Origin: Ciona savignyi
Taxonomy: Eukaryota; Chordata; Ascidiacea; Phlebobranchia; Cionidae
Length of the DNA: 64,000 nt
Assembly (NCBI GenBank): GCA_000149265.1
Contig: CH002795.1
Coordinates: 53,259 to 117,258 of the forward strand
Reading direction: 5' to 3'
Part shown: positions 22,001 to 33,180 of the stretch, in pieces
Position numbering within the stretch: position 1 is the stretch's first letter
Layout of the letters: every line of letters starts with the position of its first letter
The notes under the pieces: model-generated
What the model saw: the letters and a program-made list of their open reading frames with translations, nothing else
What the model was told of the DNA's origin: nothing
The model's database searches: none
Position numbers and translations under genes: made by a program

Positions 22001-25000
22001 ACAACATGGCCTAGATATGCAGAAACCAAAATTTTGAGTAATAAATTTAGGGGAATTCCCCTTGGACGTTAAAAACCAAAACGGTCATTTTTTTTAAATT
22101 AGCTTTTTAGGCCATAGCGCTTGAACAGCTGCTCCAATTTGAATCAAATATGGTGGAATGTTAGTGCACTAGTCACTAATTTAACACTTAAAAGAAATAA
22201 AAAAAATACTTAGGGAAATACCCTAAAAATGAAACTTTTGCTGTTAAATGATAATTGTGACAGGCATGCTATGGCGCCCCGACATCTACCAGAAGGAATA
22301 ATGGAATCGCAATGAAACTTGGTGATTTTTTAGACAACATGGCCTAGATATGCAGAAACCAAAATTTTGGGTAATAATTATAGGGAAATTCCGCTTGGAC
22401 GTTAAAAACCAAAACGGTCATTTTTTTTTAAATTAGCTTTTTAGGCCATAGCGCTTGAACAGCTGCTCCAATTTGAATCAAATATGGTGGAATGTTAGTG
22501 CACTAGTCACTAATTTAACACTTAAAAGAAATAAAAAAAATACTTAGGGAAATACCCTAAAAATGAAACTTTTGCTGTTAAATGATAATTGTGACAGGCA
22601 TGCTATGTCGCCCCGACATCTACCAAAAGGGTTAATGGAATCGCAATAAAACTCGGTGATTTGTTGGACAACATGGTCTAGATATGCAGAAATCAAAATT
22701 TTGGGTGATAAATCAAGGGGAATTCCCCTGGGACGTTAAAACCAAAACGGTATTTTTTTCTAAAAAAATAGCTTTTTTGGGCATAGCGCTTGAACGACCG
22801 ATACAATTTGAATCAGATTTGGTGGAATGTAAGTGCATTAGTCACTGATTTAACACTTAAAAGAAATAAAAAAATTACCCAGGGAAATACCCTAAAAATC
22901 GGATTTTGTTCTCTAATTATGATTGTGACAAGCATGCCATGTTGCCCCGAAATCTAGCAAAAGGAGTAATGAAATCGCAATAAAAATTTGGCATTTGTAA
23001 CAGAACATGGTCTAGATAAGCAGAAACCAAAATTTTGGGTAATGAATCTAGGGAAATTACCCTGAGACGTTAAACACCAAAACATTTTTTTTTTTTAAAT
23101 TAGATTTTTTGGGCATAGCGCTTGAACGGCTGCTCTAATTTTGATCAGATTTGGTTAAATGTTAGACCATTAGACACTTTAGGCCAATTAAAAGAAAGAA
23201 AACATTTGCTTAGAGTAATTCCCCTGAAAACGAAGATATGTTCCTGAATTATGATTGTGGCAGGCATGCCATATCGCACTGACATCTCCAACAAGGAATC
23301 GACAAATCACATTAAAACTTTAAGAATTGTTACATAACATGGCCAACATATGTAAAAACAGAAACTCATCTACTAAACCTAGGTGAATTTCCTTTATTTC
23401 ATTACAGCGCTTAAAAAGGTTTAATTTAAAACATTTAAGGTAAAATGTTCGTAAATTAAGATGTTTATTCATTTTTTAACTACACATTGAAAAAAAGTTT
23501 AGTTGGACAACTATGGGACCCATGCGTTTATGCTTGCAGAAACAAACTACATACTCAGTGTATAAAATACAAATTGTGGTTAGGGACCCTGTACCATGAA
23601 TATATGGCATACAAAATGTGTTTTACAAATGGTGGTGGTTAAACACGTGATTGACACTCTCTAGTTGCAATGTGTTACTGCTATACTTATATGCATATAT
23701 TGGTACTTAAAGCTCCAACAATAAAAAAGGTCGAAATTGGAAAAATTAAAATTGTTATGTCCTTGATATAACTGTGGTTTTTTAGTATACTTGCATCCAC
23801 TGGTTTTAGCCATCGTTTTCAAGAGCCTTGTCGCACACTCGTGCAGCAAATGGCCAGGGACACTGAATCAAGCATCTCTCAAGATGACAATATTTTCAGT
23901 TGCAGGAAGACCTTCGACAACTTGTGAAATCGGGAGTTTACTTAATGCTGATGGTGAGATCATTGAAAAGTGATGTTGCATCGGCGCAATCGGAACTCAA
24001 CAGGATGGGATCAGAACACACCTCAACAAGTAGCAACATGGCAAGGCAAAATAATCAGAGGATAAGTGAGTTGTGATTTAGATAATAATAATTTTAATAT
24101 AAACATTTATTTTTTCAGTTTTAAATATTTGTTTATACAATAGGTGGTGGCCAAATCTAAATATACCTAAAGTAAATAATTAGTTGGATCATAGAGTTTT
24201 AACGATTGTCTTTTTCCCTTTTTCCAATTTTTCATCAAATGTCCTTCTTTGGTTTTCATCGGGAAGCAAATAATAAACTTAACTGGGGATTTTATTTATT
24301 GTTTGATCCAGAAATTTTAACTTAAATCATTGTGTACTGCATACTTACTTGATAAACCAGAAATTACAAAATAAAATTGTAACATACGATGATATGTTCC
24401 CATTATAACATATTACTATATATTTGTGCTGTTGTGAAATATAAAAGGTTTTTTTAAAGGTTTTTTTTTTAATAATCTTTTGAATTAAATTAACTCCACC
24501 ATAATTAATTTATTCAATTTATAGATTTTCCTTCCAATCCAATTACAAGTGACTTAAGTCCACAATTGTCAGGTTTGTATATCCATATTGTCGTAATTTG
24601 GTTGCCAATCGGTTGTCAAATTTTCGTATTAACTAGGGTAACATCAGAGGGTAATAACACAGATAATCGGTAGATTCATCGCAAAAATACAATCAGTTCA
24701 CCTCAAAGGGGCAATCGTAAGATTACTTCAAGCCATCCTGTTGTTCAGGCCTTTTGTTGTGTATGATTAGGATGGGGTGAGGATAGGATATTCATGTTTA
24801 TTTCTGTAAATGGGAAAACCAATGGGTTTAACATACGGCCAATCGTCAGATCGCCTCGCAACCACCGTCGGGTTACCACAGCTATTGCAGTGTGTTGTGT
24901 ATAATTTACACGTTTCTTCAATTTGGTAGAACCCATTAATCCGCTGGGTTCAGGCAATGTCCGTGAAGTGCCTTGCCCAAGGACACAGCCGACTAGTTAG

Positions 25001-25474
25001 CGACTAGTTCAGAACTTGCAACGTTTCGGTTAAAAGGCGTCGCAATAAACCACCAGTCTAAACCGGCCGGACTAACAACACCCTGAAATAGTTGCTGTAA
25101 ACGACCAAGGATGCGAACTAATTTGACGATTTCCTATGCCCCTTGCATTTCTTTATTCACAGGGATAAACATGAATATTCTGACCATTATTTTAGGATAG
25201 GATATTCATGTTTATCCCCGTGAATGGGAAAACCAAGGGGGTTAACACACGGGCAATCGTCAGATCACCTCGCGCCCATCGTCGGGTTACCGGAGCTATT
25301 GCAGTGTGTTGTATATGATAGACACGTTCCTTTAATTTGGTGGAACCCATTGATCCGCTGGGTACTTTACCAAAACATTTATATTCAACAGATAGTGATG
25401 ATAACACCGAATTCGTATCTCGCCGAGACATTAAGCAAAGATATGAACGTTTTGTTCAAGAACAACAGAAATAG
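19005..25474 (+). CDS. RING-CH E3 ubiquitin ligase, MARCHF7/MARCHF10-like
   Basis: Seven exons, all phases agree: 19005-19064, 20280-20388, 20898-21035, 21496-21587, 23906-24065, 24525-24572 and 25392-25474, about 229 residues. Exons 3-4 encode a RING-CH (RINGv) zinc domain: CRIC, then PCSC, FVHMMCLQQW, then CELC, so the C4HC3 ligands are all present. After the domain, EDLRQLVKSGVYLMLMVRSL matches the hydrophobic helix after the RING in MARCHF7/10, the soluble cytosolic members, rather than the two transmembrane helices of other MARCH proteins. The short basic N-terminus is far shorter than in vertebrate MARCHF7/10, and an upstream exon may be missed. Role: transfers ubiquitin from E2 to substrates. 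A satellite array sits in the intron after exon 4 and SINE copies lie in introns 1, 3 and 6. Domain certain; subfamily probable. Confidence 0.85.
19304..19604 (+). mobile_element. tRNA-derived SINE, full-length but diverged
   Basis: Head tctggtagttaagtgcatcg resembles a tRNA A box; the body continues through caaggcacttaac and ggtaacccgcagtgggcgc to a tail ggataaacatgattaggcc and tatcctatccc. Same architecture as the better copy at 19789-20083. Lies in MARCH-like intron 1. Confidence 0.8.
19789..20083 (+). mobile_element. tRNA-derived SINE, reference copy
   Basis: Best preserved copy in the window. The head (ggttggtctaacggttaagt, then ggttgcaggtgcgaaac) resembles tRNA A and B boxes for RNA polymerase III. 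Body: gggcaaggcactttacggac, cccagcggattaatgggttc, ggtaacccgacgatgggcgc. The tail is ggataaagatgaatatccta followed by repeats of tatcc. About 295 bp, no ORF. A dozen or more relatives occur in both orientations across the window, nearly all intronic. Confidence 0.88.
20660..20830 (+). mobile_element. SINE fragment, diverged
   Basis: gagcaaggcactcagcgga, gtaacccgacagtggacacg and gaggtaatcagatgattgc match the SINE body. Head and tail are lost. Lies in MARCH-like intron 2. Confidence 0.6.
21218..21432 (-). mobile_element. SINE copy, diverged
   Basis: The reverse orientation body is visible: aatcgtcagattacttcatg, agtagaacccatcaatccac, aaagacacaaccgactagct and a degraded head. Lies in MARCH-like intron 3. 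Confidence 0.7.
21831..23515. repeat. Satellite array of about 333 bp units in MARCH-like intron 4
   Basis: Anchor gacaggcatg or its variants start at 21926, 22259, 22593, 22927 and 23259, giving periods of 332-334 bp; four full units and a partial one. Each unit carries cgacatctaccagaaggaat, catagcgcttgaac and aatcaaatatggtggaatgt. Units 1-3 are nearly identical and units 4-5 progressively decayed, so the array grew from its left end. The whole block is bracketed by atgggtcccat (21829) and atgggacccat (about 23513) in opposite sense, which may be ends of a carrier element. Homopolymer T runs occupy 21870-21910. Confidence 0.92.
24117..24300 (+). repeat. Dispersed AAACTAAACT-tailed repeat (copy)
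   Basis: aggtggtggccaaatctaa, ttaacgattgtctttttccc, tttttcatcaaatgtccttc, tggttttcatcgggaagc and aaataataaacttaact are in the same order as at 29800-29985. Lies in MARCH-like intron 5. Confidence 0.65.
24771..25072 (-). mobile_element. tRNA-derived SINE, near full length
   Basis: Starts at the tail side with aggataggatattcatgttt, then gaccaccgtcgggttaccac-type body and acccattaatccgctgggtt, and ends in a tRNA-like head near 25020-25072 (aaccaccagtctaaaccggc). A short extra piece of the same family lies at 24710-24770. Lies in MARCH-like intron 6. Confidence 0.82.
25190..25362 (-). mobile_element. SINE, tail half only, next to last MARCH-like exon
   Basis: aggataggatattcatgttt through cccattgatccgctggg is a well-preserved copy that stops abruptly before the tRNA-like head. 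The final MARCH-like splice acceptor (25390-25391) is only about 30 bp further on, so the branch region may lie in or beside the repeat. Confidence 0.82.
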
Positions 25475-26316
25475 TTTTCTTTTAACTGCCGTATAGCCAA
25501 TGTTAAATATTTATAAATAGTCTTCACTGTTTTACTATTCTGTACAAAGATTATAGGATATTTTTTTGTAAAAATAGAATTCTAGAACATTTGACAACTG
25601 TGAATTAACTGTGAATCTCTTCCCGATTTTCTTGTAAACCTCTACATTATTCTTTTAAATTACGGAAATTTAAAATTTGTTCAATTTCATGCTTTGGGAA
25701 TCTGCTGATAATATTTACAATCTGCTAATAGTATTAGAACATCCACTGTTTCGGGCAAAGTGATTATTTAGTGGGCTTATTTAAATTTTTGTCTGTTTTG
25801 ATGTTTGGTTGCAATTAAATCTAACATTTTTTATGGCATTCGTGTTTTGGTTGATTTTAATGCGAAATAAATGACAATTAGAAAACGCAAGTGCGTTAAC
25901 ACACGTGACACATCAGATTACCTCGCTCACCGTCGGTTTCTAGAGATATTTTCGTATGTTGTGTATATGATTAAAATGTTTCTTTAATTTGTTAAAACCA
26001 GTTATGCCACTGGGTTAACACCCGTCGCAATGTCCGCTAAATAAATTTTCCAATCACACAACCAACTGGCTATCGATTCATGAGACATTTCTTAAAATAC
26101 TGACTGCATTATCAATCGTGGTAAAGCGAAAGAAAACGAAGACAGATGTTCGTTTTATTCGTGACGTGAAAAAAGTGCATATAGGCTTTCCTCAACTAAA
26201 GTACATTCGAATTTGCTAGAAGAATACAAAAAAAGTGAATAAACCCCGAAACGCGTAAGTATTAACCTATGACTAAAGATGTTAGAACCCTCCTTAAATT
26301 CAACTCATTGGTTCTA

Positions 26317-26441
26317 CAGAAAGTTTATCGTTATATTCCCCTTTAAAAACTACTAAAACACTCAATCATATTCAACGAATTTGGATGCATGGTAATTGCA
26401 GTTGTGTCACCACGGTAAGGGGAGTGACGATAAACTTTCTC
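26317..26441. mobile_element. Short inverted-repeat element
   Basis: Left end agaaagtttatcgt...ccccttt and right end aaggggagtgacgataaact pair as imperfect terminal inverted repeats of about 24 bp, separated by about 75 bp. Could be a tiny MITE. No target duplication identified. Confidence 0.55.
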
Positions 26442-28100
26442 TTAATTCAGTTGAATTTAAACCATTTAATTCAGTTACATTTTAGTTAGAAGCTTCTTAT
26501 CGGCGGGTAATTATTTTGAACCTGTTAACCATGCGAGGAAATATGCGGGCATAGATTAAACCCAGAAGAAACTAGCGGGTTTTTTTGAAGCTGTATTGGT
26601 AAAAACTGCAATGGGCCATATAAAAATTTATTTACGCTAATTTCGTTTGCGAGGTATCCGACAATAACCGGTTGATAAATCTTACACTATAATTTTTCTA
26701 TTTTTTCTGAGTAAGATTCGAATCTATGATGTGATTAGCCCCAAGGCGTTGTTTTTTTTTATAATTTAGTATATGTATCGGTCGCCTTAAAAGGCGTTTA
26801 ACCAAATATCCTCCATATCTCCAATCTAAAATGACCTCACAAAAACGGCTGTCACTTAAAATCCTAACACAGGAAGTTTTAGATTTTTTTACAATTTAAA
26901 ATTGAAGCTTGGATTTGCAACCTAAACTTAAAACCCCTTTAAAATTTTTACGTTAAAGCTGATACCCCTCCTTACGTTTTTCCCAACAAAAAAGCTGGCA
27001 ACCTTTTTTCACTCAATGCACATTTAGAAGCTTACTAAATTTGACGGCACATTGCAGCCAAACTTGTACAATGGGAGGTCTTCTGACAAACTATGTACTT
27101 TTGATATTATATTCGAAGTGTATGATAGCCGTAATATTTAAATGTATTTATTTGTTAAAAACTGTGTTAAAGAAAATATTATTATTTTCCCGCGACATAC
27201 CTAGCATTGTCTTCCGCTGCTCCACTATTACAAAACTTTACAGTTAAACGAGAACACCGGCACGCAGCCTGGCACAGACTGCTTCCAACCGTACATACAA
27301 AAACACTCTCAGCAAAATACTCTTTAAAAACAATGACTAAGGACATATATACCGCGTGTCACATCCCGCCGCGCATAAAGGTCCATTAATTGGTTATACG
27401 CCATTTTAACCATTTGGCCAAATGACCGTACCTTACACTATAAATTTCCTTCACAAAATTAATCTTTTACAATTGGTTTCCTTACGTGTTGTCTTACGAT
27501 ACCCGTGGATAAATCCCTCAAAAACCAGCCACTAAACATTCAAATAATGCACAAATGAAAGAAGGACTTATGGGAATAAATTTGCTTGTATTTTGATTTG
27601 AAGAGGGCGAAATATTACAATATTAACAATTTAAACCAGTAAACAAAAACGGTTTATTTTTGGCAGTTTACAATTTAATGATTGAAATTACACTGGGATG
27701 CATTTTATAAATGAATGTGTTCAATTTGGACTAAAAGTACATGGCACTTTGACATGTTATGGAGAAAAAACACGCGAAACTAGAGATGCCGCAACTATAT
27801 ACAAATATCGATAATGCTAAAAGCGGCATTTAAAACGGCAGCCTACATATTTACATTTATGCTTTAGGTATGGATAGAATACAAATGTTTATCACCAAGT
27901 GTGGAAGTTGCCTATGACTTAATACTCGGTCAATGGTTAGGTTACGCCGTATCCTGTTTCAAGCGGTTGTTGCAACTAATGAATTGTGTTAATATTTGAA
28001 GATCCATGCCCAAAGACACGCCCGTCAAGATGTCTTACGTACCCGTTACTTTTCGACTCACTCCCAGCGAACTTAAAGTCCAGAAAAGTTGCTCCGCGCT

Positions 28101-28106
28101 TTTATT
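28101..28106 (-). terminator. Probable polyadenylation signal of MRF
   Basis: Reads AATAAA on the minus strand, about 95 bases downstream of the MRF stop codon in the three-exon model. It supports 28198 as the true end of the gene. Confidence 0.6.
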
Positions 28107-28197
28107 GTTTGCTCATTTCTGAAAGCGGAAGGTAGATTTTCAAATGTGGAGCCTTCTAGATGCAGTAATCACCGCAAGGATCAGGGATGCCAACCGA

Positions 28198-31100
28198 TCA
28201 ATCAATTCGTTCCACAATCGACGATAAGCACACTAAGCTAGACGCTCCCTTGGTGTCGCTGTTGAGCCGATTCGCTACTGGGGTGTTTTCCTCATCTGAC
28301 CAAATACGGTGATTTAAGTTTGTTGTAATTGAGTTTTTGCTAATTGATAAGTATACAATATAAGTAACAATTATGAGGGGCAGATATAACATATAATATG
28401 TTTAACCACATGAGCATAAACCAGTGGTTATTACGATACGTTGTAACCAGCAGATATTGTTATATATTGCTTTCTGTTATAATATTGTTTTCTTTTCCAA
28501 GTTATTGCTAATAAAGCTAATATAATTTGACGTTTCCGATGTTAAAGCCATTTAGCTATGCACTTATCATGCAACATTTTAGATGAAAGTAATTTAGGTC
28601 AATCGACATTATACCCGTCACTGAGGATCAGACAATTATGACATAATAATGCATCTTATTTGCCAACGGCGCCATTCAAATGTCATAAAGATCACTTAGG
28701 TGATGACAGTCCTATTTTAGAATATATGTCATTTGGAATTTTTTCTTTTTTAGCTGTGCATGATGTAATAATCCATTTCTGGAAAGCATTGACTTTTTGA
28801 TGATTTATTTGCCGCAACAACTTGTATCTCTCTGGAGTATAAAGCTAATGCATATTATAATTTAACCATTTCCGCATTTGCATTTGGAATTTAGTGATTT
28901 CCGAATATGACGTTCACTCAGATTTTCCTATTATTAAAGCGACTTCTGTCGAAGCGTGCAAACAATCCATCAAGTAAGTCTTCCCAAATCCAACCAATGA
29001 TAGTTCTATGTAATTTACGGTTTTTATGTCAAATAAAATTGTTTTGTTACCTGTGTTCGGTGTTGTCGTCGATTCTTCTGTTATGGTGATGACGTCATCA
29101 ACCATTGACGTCGGCGTCGTGACGTCATTGGGAAATAATGATGCAGAAAGTCTATCCTGCTGATAAACATTGTGTGTTCAAAATCACGTACACATTAGCG
29201 TATAGATATTTAAATCTTATTTTGGTTACCGCGGTATCCTTAATATTTAGTAGCGGGAAATGTGCTAATGGTATTCGAAGCGCACGGAAAACTATAGCAG
29301 TACAACGTAGGGTTCATATTATTGTCGAGTCAATATTCTTCACCCGCTATTTCACAAAGCGCCTTTAAGCACGTGAAATATGTTACAGTGATAATCGTCT
29401 GACATCAGAAAAAACTCGTTGATATTGTAATTAAGCTATTTTCACACTCGTTTTAACACATAAAATTTTTAGCTTCGGGTTCTCTGTCATGAATAACCTA
29501 GTCGTCCAGTAGTTTATTCACCATCCCAGTCTATACAGAATGTGCTACGAACCAGTCTATACAGAATGCATATTGCAGCATTGGAATTGAATTAGCGTAT
29601 TATGTTTAAACATTACGTAGACCCGACAAATGTAATATCCAACCAAGGCTTTCGTTCTGAAGTGGGAAAGCTTTCAAATCGCTCTCGTGAATTATTCAAT
29701 GAGGATTTTGGAGTCTCTAGAGATTAGATTTATTTGTGGGTTGCATTTACTAATCAGATATTGTGGATGGCAGAGAAGTGATGATTTATAAATCATATCC
29801 AAATATTTTATTGGGTTTAGCGGCCACGTCCAATTATACCGAATTTTAATAGTCTATTTCTTTTTTTAGACGTGTTCTAACGACTGTCGTTTTGCCGTTT
29901 TTTCCCGTTTTCCAAATTTTTACCAAAAGTCCCGCTTCGTGTTTTCATCGTGGAAACAAAAAATAAACTAAACTAAAACTGTGTAGAATTCTATTTCTGA
30001 GTTTGGATCGGGTTTATATTAAATACATTTTGCGCGTGGTTTACTGTAGACTGTTGGGTAGTACTTGCAAATCATTAGTTGGTTCTGCTTATTGTTCTAT
30101 TCTTCGACCCAAACTAAGGCAATGTAATTGGAATTATAATTTACAAACCGTTTTCCAGGCAATTAAATTCATTTTTTCAAGAATAAATATGAACGTTGCT
30201 ACCATATTCTTCACCCATATAACAGTTACTACAGTTAAGTCGCATTATGTATAAATTAGTGGTAAGTTCTTTTTTTAGTGGTAATTTTTTTTATTCTAAG
30301 CAACTCAAAATGGCGAAATATTTCATGTGCTATCATTATCTTTATACTTTTAAATGAATTAATTATTACTTACGCTTGAACTAATCAACTTTTTGCATAA
30401 TATCATAAAAAAACTGAAATGTATTCTTACAGGACCTAAGTTGAACCCAAAATTTCAAAATTTATTTTAGGGTGGAAAGTCTCCCAAATTTTGTGGTGAT
30501 TCCTTAACGCATTTATAAATACATAAATAATATAGACACACAGGCATATATATGTTGAATTCATAAACCTTGAGTAGCATTTGAGGATTCATGTACATTT
30601 GTCCCACTAGACTACACGTCTGCATTTAATTGGCCATGATGCAAATAACACCATAACCTTTCCCTTCGCTTTCCGCTTTCTCTTTATATGCAGATTCACA
30701 AAACCACATTTGCATTCCTCAGCTTAAAAAGCGTATCTTGTTACAAGCTATCGTTTTGGCACGCCCGGGCGGCGTGGGTCTCTTGGGATCACTGGGGCAC
30801 GCGTTGCTTTGTAGCTACTGCTTCCTAACGTTCGCGGGTCATTCGCGAACATTATGACGCGATAGTGTATCTCATTGATTCCCAACGGGACAATAATGCA
30901 CATATGTATGCTACTTTTTACCAGTTGCCAATGAAAGCCGGCAAATTAAAGGAACTGAATCCTCGAAGGCGTTTTATTGATACGTCGACGGCACCACACA
31001 CGCGTCGTTCACTTTATAAAAGGTTTGGGAAGTGGAAAGGTAGGAAATAACAAATATAAAGAAAAAGAAAAAGATTCAAGAAAAGAGAGAAACTCAAAAT

Positions 31101-32656
31101 ACCTTTGGTTCGATATTTTCCTCTCCCAACTCTGAAATTACAAAGGAAGGTCCAGATTCAATGAGAGACGATACCGGGCTTGGCGTTCGTGATGATGTCA
31201 TTCTGACGTCATCTGTCTCAAAAAATGGCGATTCACACTCTGTTTTGCTAATGAATGTTTCACCCAATGTTAAGGTGGCTTCAGGTTTGGAAACACTCGT
31301 CTTGGCCTCGGAATTCTGTTCACCATACAACATGCGCTGTAGGTTGTAGATGTACGTAATTGCGTTGCGTAAGATCTCCACTTTAGGAAGCCTTTGATTC
31401 GGGTTAGCGCATGCGCATCGTTTCAGTGAGTCATATGCTTGGTTAACACGTTTAAGTCGACGTCTTTCTCGTAGCGTCGCCGCACGACGGCGGTCGTGAG
31501 GTCCCGTCTTACGCTTACAAGCCTTACACGCCCACACAAGACATTGATGTCCATTAGGGTGGCTTGTATGGTGATAGTGCGACATTTTGGAGTCCATCTC
31601 GTCGTCTTGAGATAAGCTTTGCAAATCTGATAGCGGGGACAGCTCCATCATGCGGTTGGATGAAAAGGTGTTCGAACTGAGCATCCCGCTACTGAGAACT
31701 GGCGTGTAGCTTTCATAGCTTTGTACTTCTGGACTCATCACATTGTTTATTGGAATTTGGGTTTGGTTCAGCATTTGACCGTTGAAGTGTTTTGGCCTCG
31801 AGTGCATTGACTGGGTTTTAGCAGTGTTACCAGTTTTAAAACTGCTCGGCTTTTCATTCGGAATTTGCAGCAGCTCTTCCACACTTGGAAGCGAAGTTTC
31901 TGATGCGGAAACACTATTTAAATCGCTGAAGATTATTTGTTCGGAAACACTGTTATCTTGACACATTTGGTTGGTGTCGGATAAATATTGCATCATTGCT
32001 TTTACAGTGTGCGTTTCGTCGTTGGTAGCGAATGTTATAGTCGGTTCGATACTGCTTATGGGCGTGGACTGCGTATCTTCTGTCCTGTGGTCCTGTTTTT
32101 GTTTCGAAGTTTCGTTTGAGCCCAGGAAACTCTCGAGCATAAATTCAATCGTGTTTGCCTCGTTTTCTTGTTTTACATCCATACGTTTGCATCTGAGATC
32201 GTAGTTTTGCGGGGAATTTCCACGGGACATTGGCCCCCCGATACCCGGGTTTTGGAAGTTCATCTCCGATCCGAAACTTGCGCGGTTCGACAAAGTTGAA
32301 TCCCTCGATCCAGGAGATGAATAAGCGGCGTCTGAATCGGTGCAATTCGTCGCTAAATGACTGAGTTCCTCGAGTATCGAGATGTCGCTCTTCCCCGCGT
32401 CAATTCCGATGTAGTTTCCCTCGACGCAGCGTTTTAGCTCCTCCAGCTCGGACAGCACTCCTGACACACCTCGGCAGTTCGGCGAAACCGCCGTATCGGA
32501 GAGCAAGACATCGCTGCTCGCCCGCTTCAGTCGCGGTGGCGTTCTTTTCTGTGTCGTCATAATGTTGCTTGTGGCGTAGCCGGAGTAATAATTGTTGGAG
32601 TTGGAAAATATAGACGAGAGATCTAGCTCCTCGAGTGAAATACAAGTCATAGTCAA
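28198..32656 (-). CDS. MRF: MRF, myogenic bHLH transcription factor (MyoD family)
   Basis: Three exons with agreeing phases: 31103-32656, 29051-29156 and 28198-28295, about 585 residues. Exon 1 holds 518 codons. Residues about 362-388 form the Cys/His-rich box ([17 protein letters not shown]) and about 389-443 the bHLH: basic region [12 protein letters not shown] retains the Ala-Thr pair needed for muscle target choice, and helix 2 has [13 protein letters not shown]. Exon 3 encodes [16 protein letters not shown], the C-terminal helix III motif of MyoD proteins, which exon 1 lacks. Without splicing, exon 1 reads three more codons into the intron and ends at 31094, so a 520-residue short form is possible; alternative MRF transcripts are known in Ciona. 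Acts as a nuclear activator of muscle genes, binding E-boxes with E-protein partners. The N-terminal 360 residues are low-complexity and unusually long compared with vertebrate MyoD. Confidence 0.9.
29157..31102 (-). other. MRF intron 1
   Basis: 1.95 kb between the gtattt donor and the ag acceptor before 29156. It contains an AAACTAAACT-tailed repeat (29800-29985). A CpG-rich stretch at about 30740-31030 holds an open minus-strand frame (ending ...[10 protein letters not shown]) that lacks a good acceptor. Enhancer content cannot be judged from sequence alone. Confidence 0.6.
29800..29985 (+). repeat. Dispersed AAACTAAACT-tailed repeat (best copy)
   Basis: Begins near tattgggtttagcggccacg, continues aacgactgtcgttttgccgt, ttcccgttttccaaattttt, accaaaagtcccgcttcgtg, ttttcatcgtggaaac and ends aaaataaactaaactaaaac. 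Relatives lie at 7425, 24117, 36000 and 48205. The tail repeat suggests a retroposed, non-coding element, though no tRNA-like head is evident. Confidence 0.7.
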
Positions 32657-32812
32657 AATATTCCGTTCTACCGGTATCGTACTTCGCTGCCAAGATAACC
32701 AAGATTAGAATCTCTCAAGAGAGATAAAATATTTTAACTTGATCGCCTCTATACGAGTTCAGACCTGCCACCCAACTCCCCTAACTTATTGACAAATCCT
32801 TGATACACATAC

Positions 32813-33180
32813 CACCTGCCCGAACTTCTATAGTTCTTATTATATATGTTTGAACACAAATCAAACTTAACAAACACACTAAGTTTAAAAACTCATTTAA
32901 CTTCCAGTAATATTTATCCACACGCATGACTATAACGCGTTAATGAACATAATATTATAACTATTGCCTGAACTGCGGTGAATGGCCATTTACCGTCACA
33001 CTTTATATCTTTGTATCTTACTTGGCAAAGCTCATTCGTTTGCTATAAGATTGCAATCTCGATGCATCACGCTATTTAAGACATTTGATTATGACGTCAC
33101 AGTAGGTGACAATCGAAATGCTTCTTCTTTCTGCATTCCAGAACTCGACTGTGTCTCGCGGGAGACTTTTAGTCACGTGG
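32813..33180 (-). promoter_or_regulatory. Candidate MRF promoter/enhancer motifs
   Basis: Upstream of the MRF start are CACCTG (32813), a perfect CRE TGACGTCA (33092-33099), a T-box-like AGGTGACA five bases later (33104-33111), and CACGTG (33175-33180). In Ciona larval muscle genes, CRE, Tbx6-type and MyoD-type sites are known to act together. A weak TATA-like aatattttat lies near 32725 on the minus strand. Presence of motifs is direct; function is inference. Confidence 0.4.

Larger units (their letters stand above)
25475..28197. other. Convergent spacer between MARCH-like gene and MRF
   Basis: About 2.7 kb holding the MARCH-like 3' UTR (an AATAAA lies near 25865), a decayed SINE copy at 25885-26095 (minus), an imperfect hairpin element at 26317-26441, a tRNA-like remnant near 26690-26830, and the MRF 3' UTR. 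No further coding signal seen. Confidence 0.55.

Noticed and set aside
28296-28392. N-terminal part of the 28198-28392 frame read as a membrane helix ([12 protein letters not shown])
   Set aside because: The MRF exon 3 acceptor is at 28296; the hydrophobic part is intron. An in-frame stop lies just upstream and no acceptor fits a membrane-protein model.
30770-30960. Open minus-strand frame ending [10 protein letters not shown] as an MRF exon
   Set aside because: No pyrimidine-rich acceptor in a matching phase, while the exon at 29051-29156 fits perfectly.
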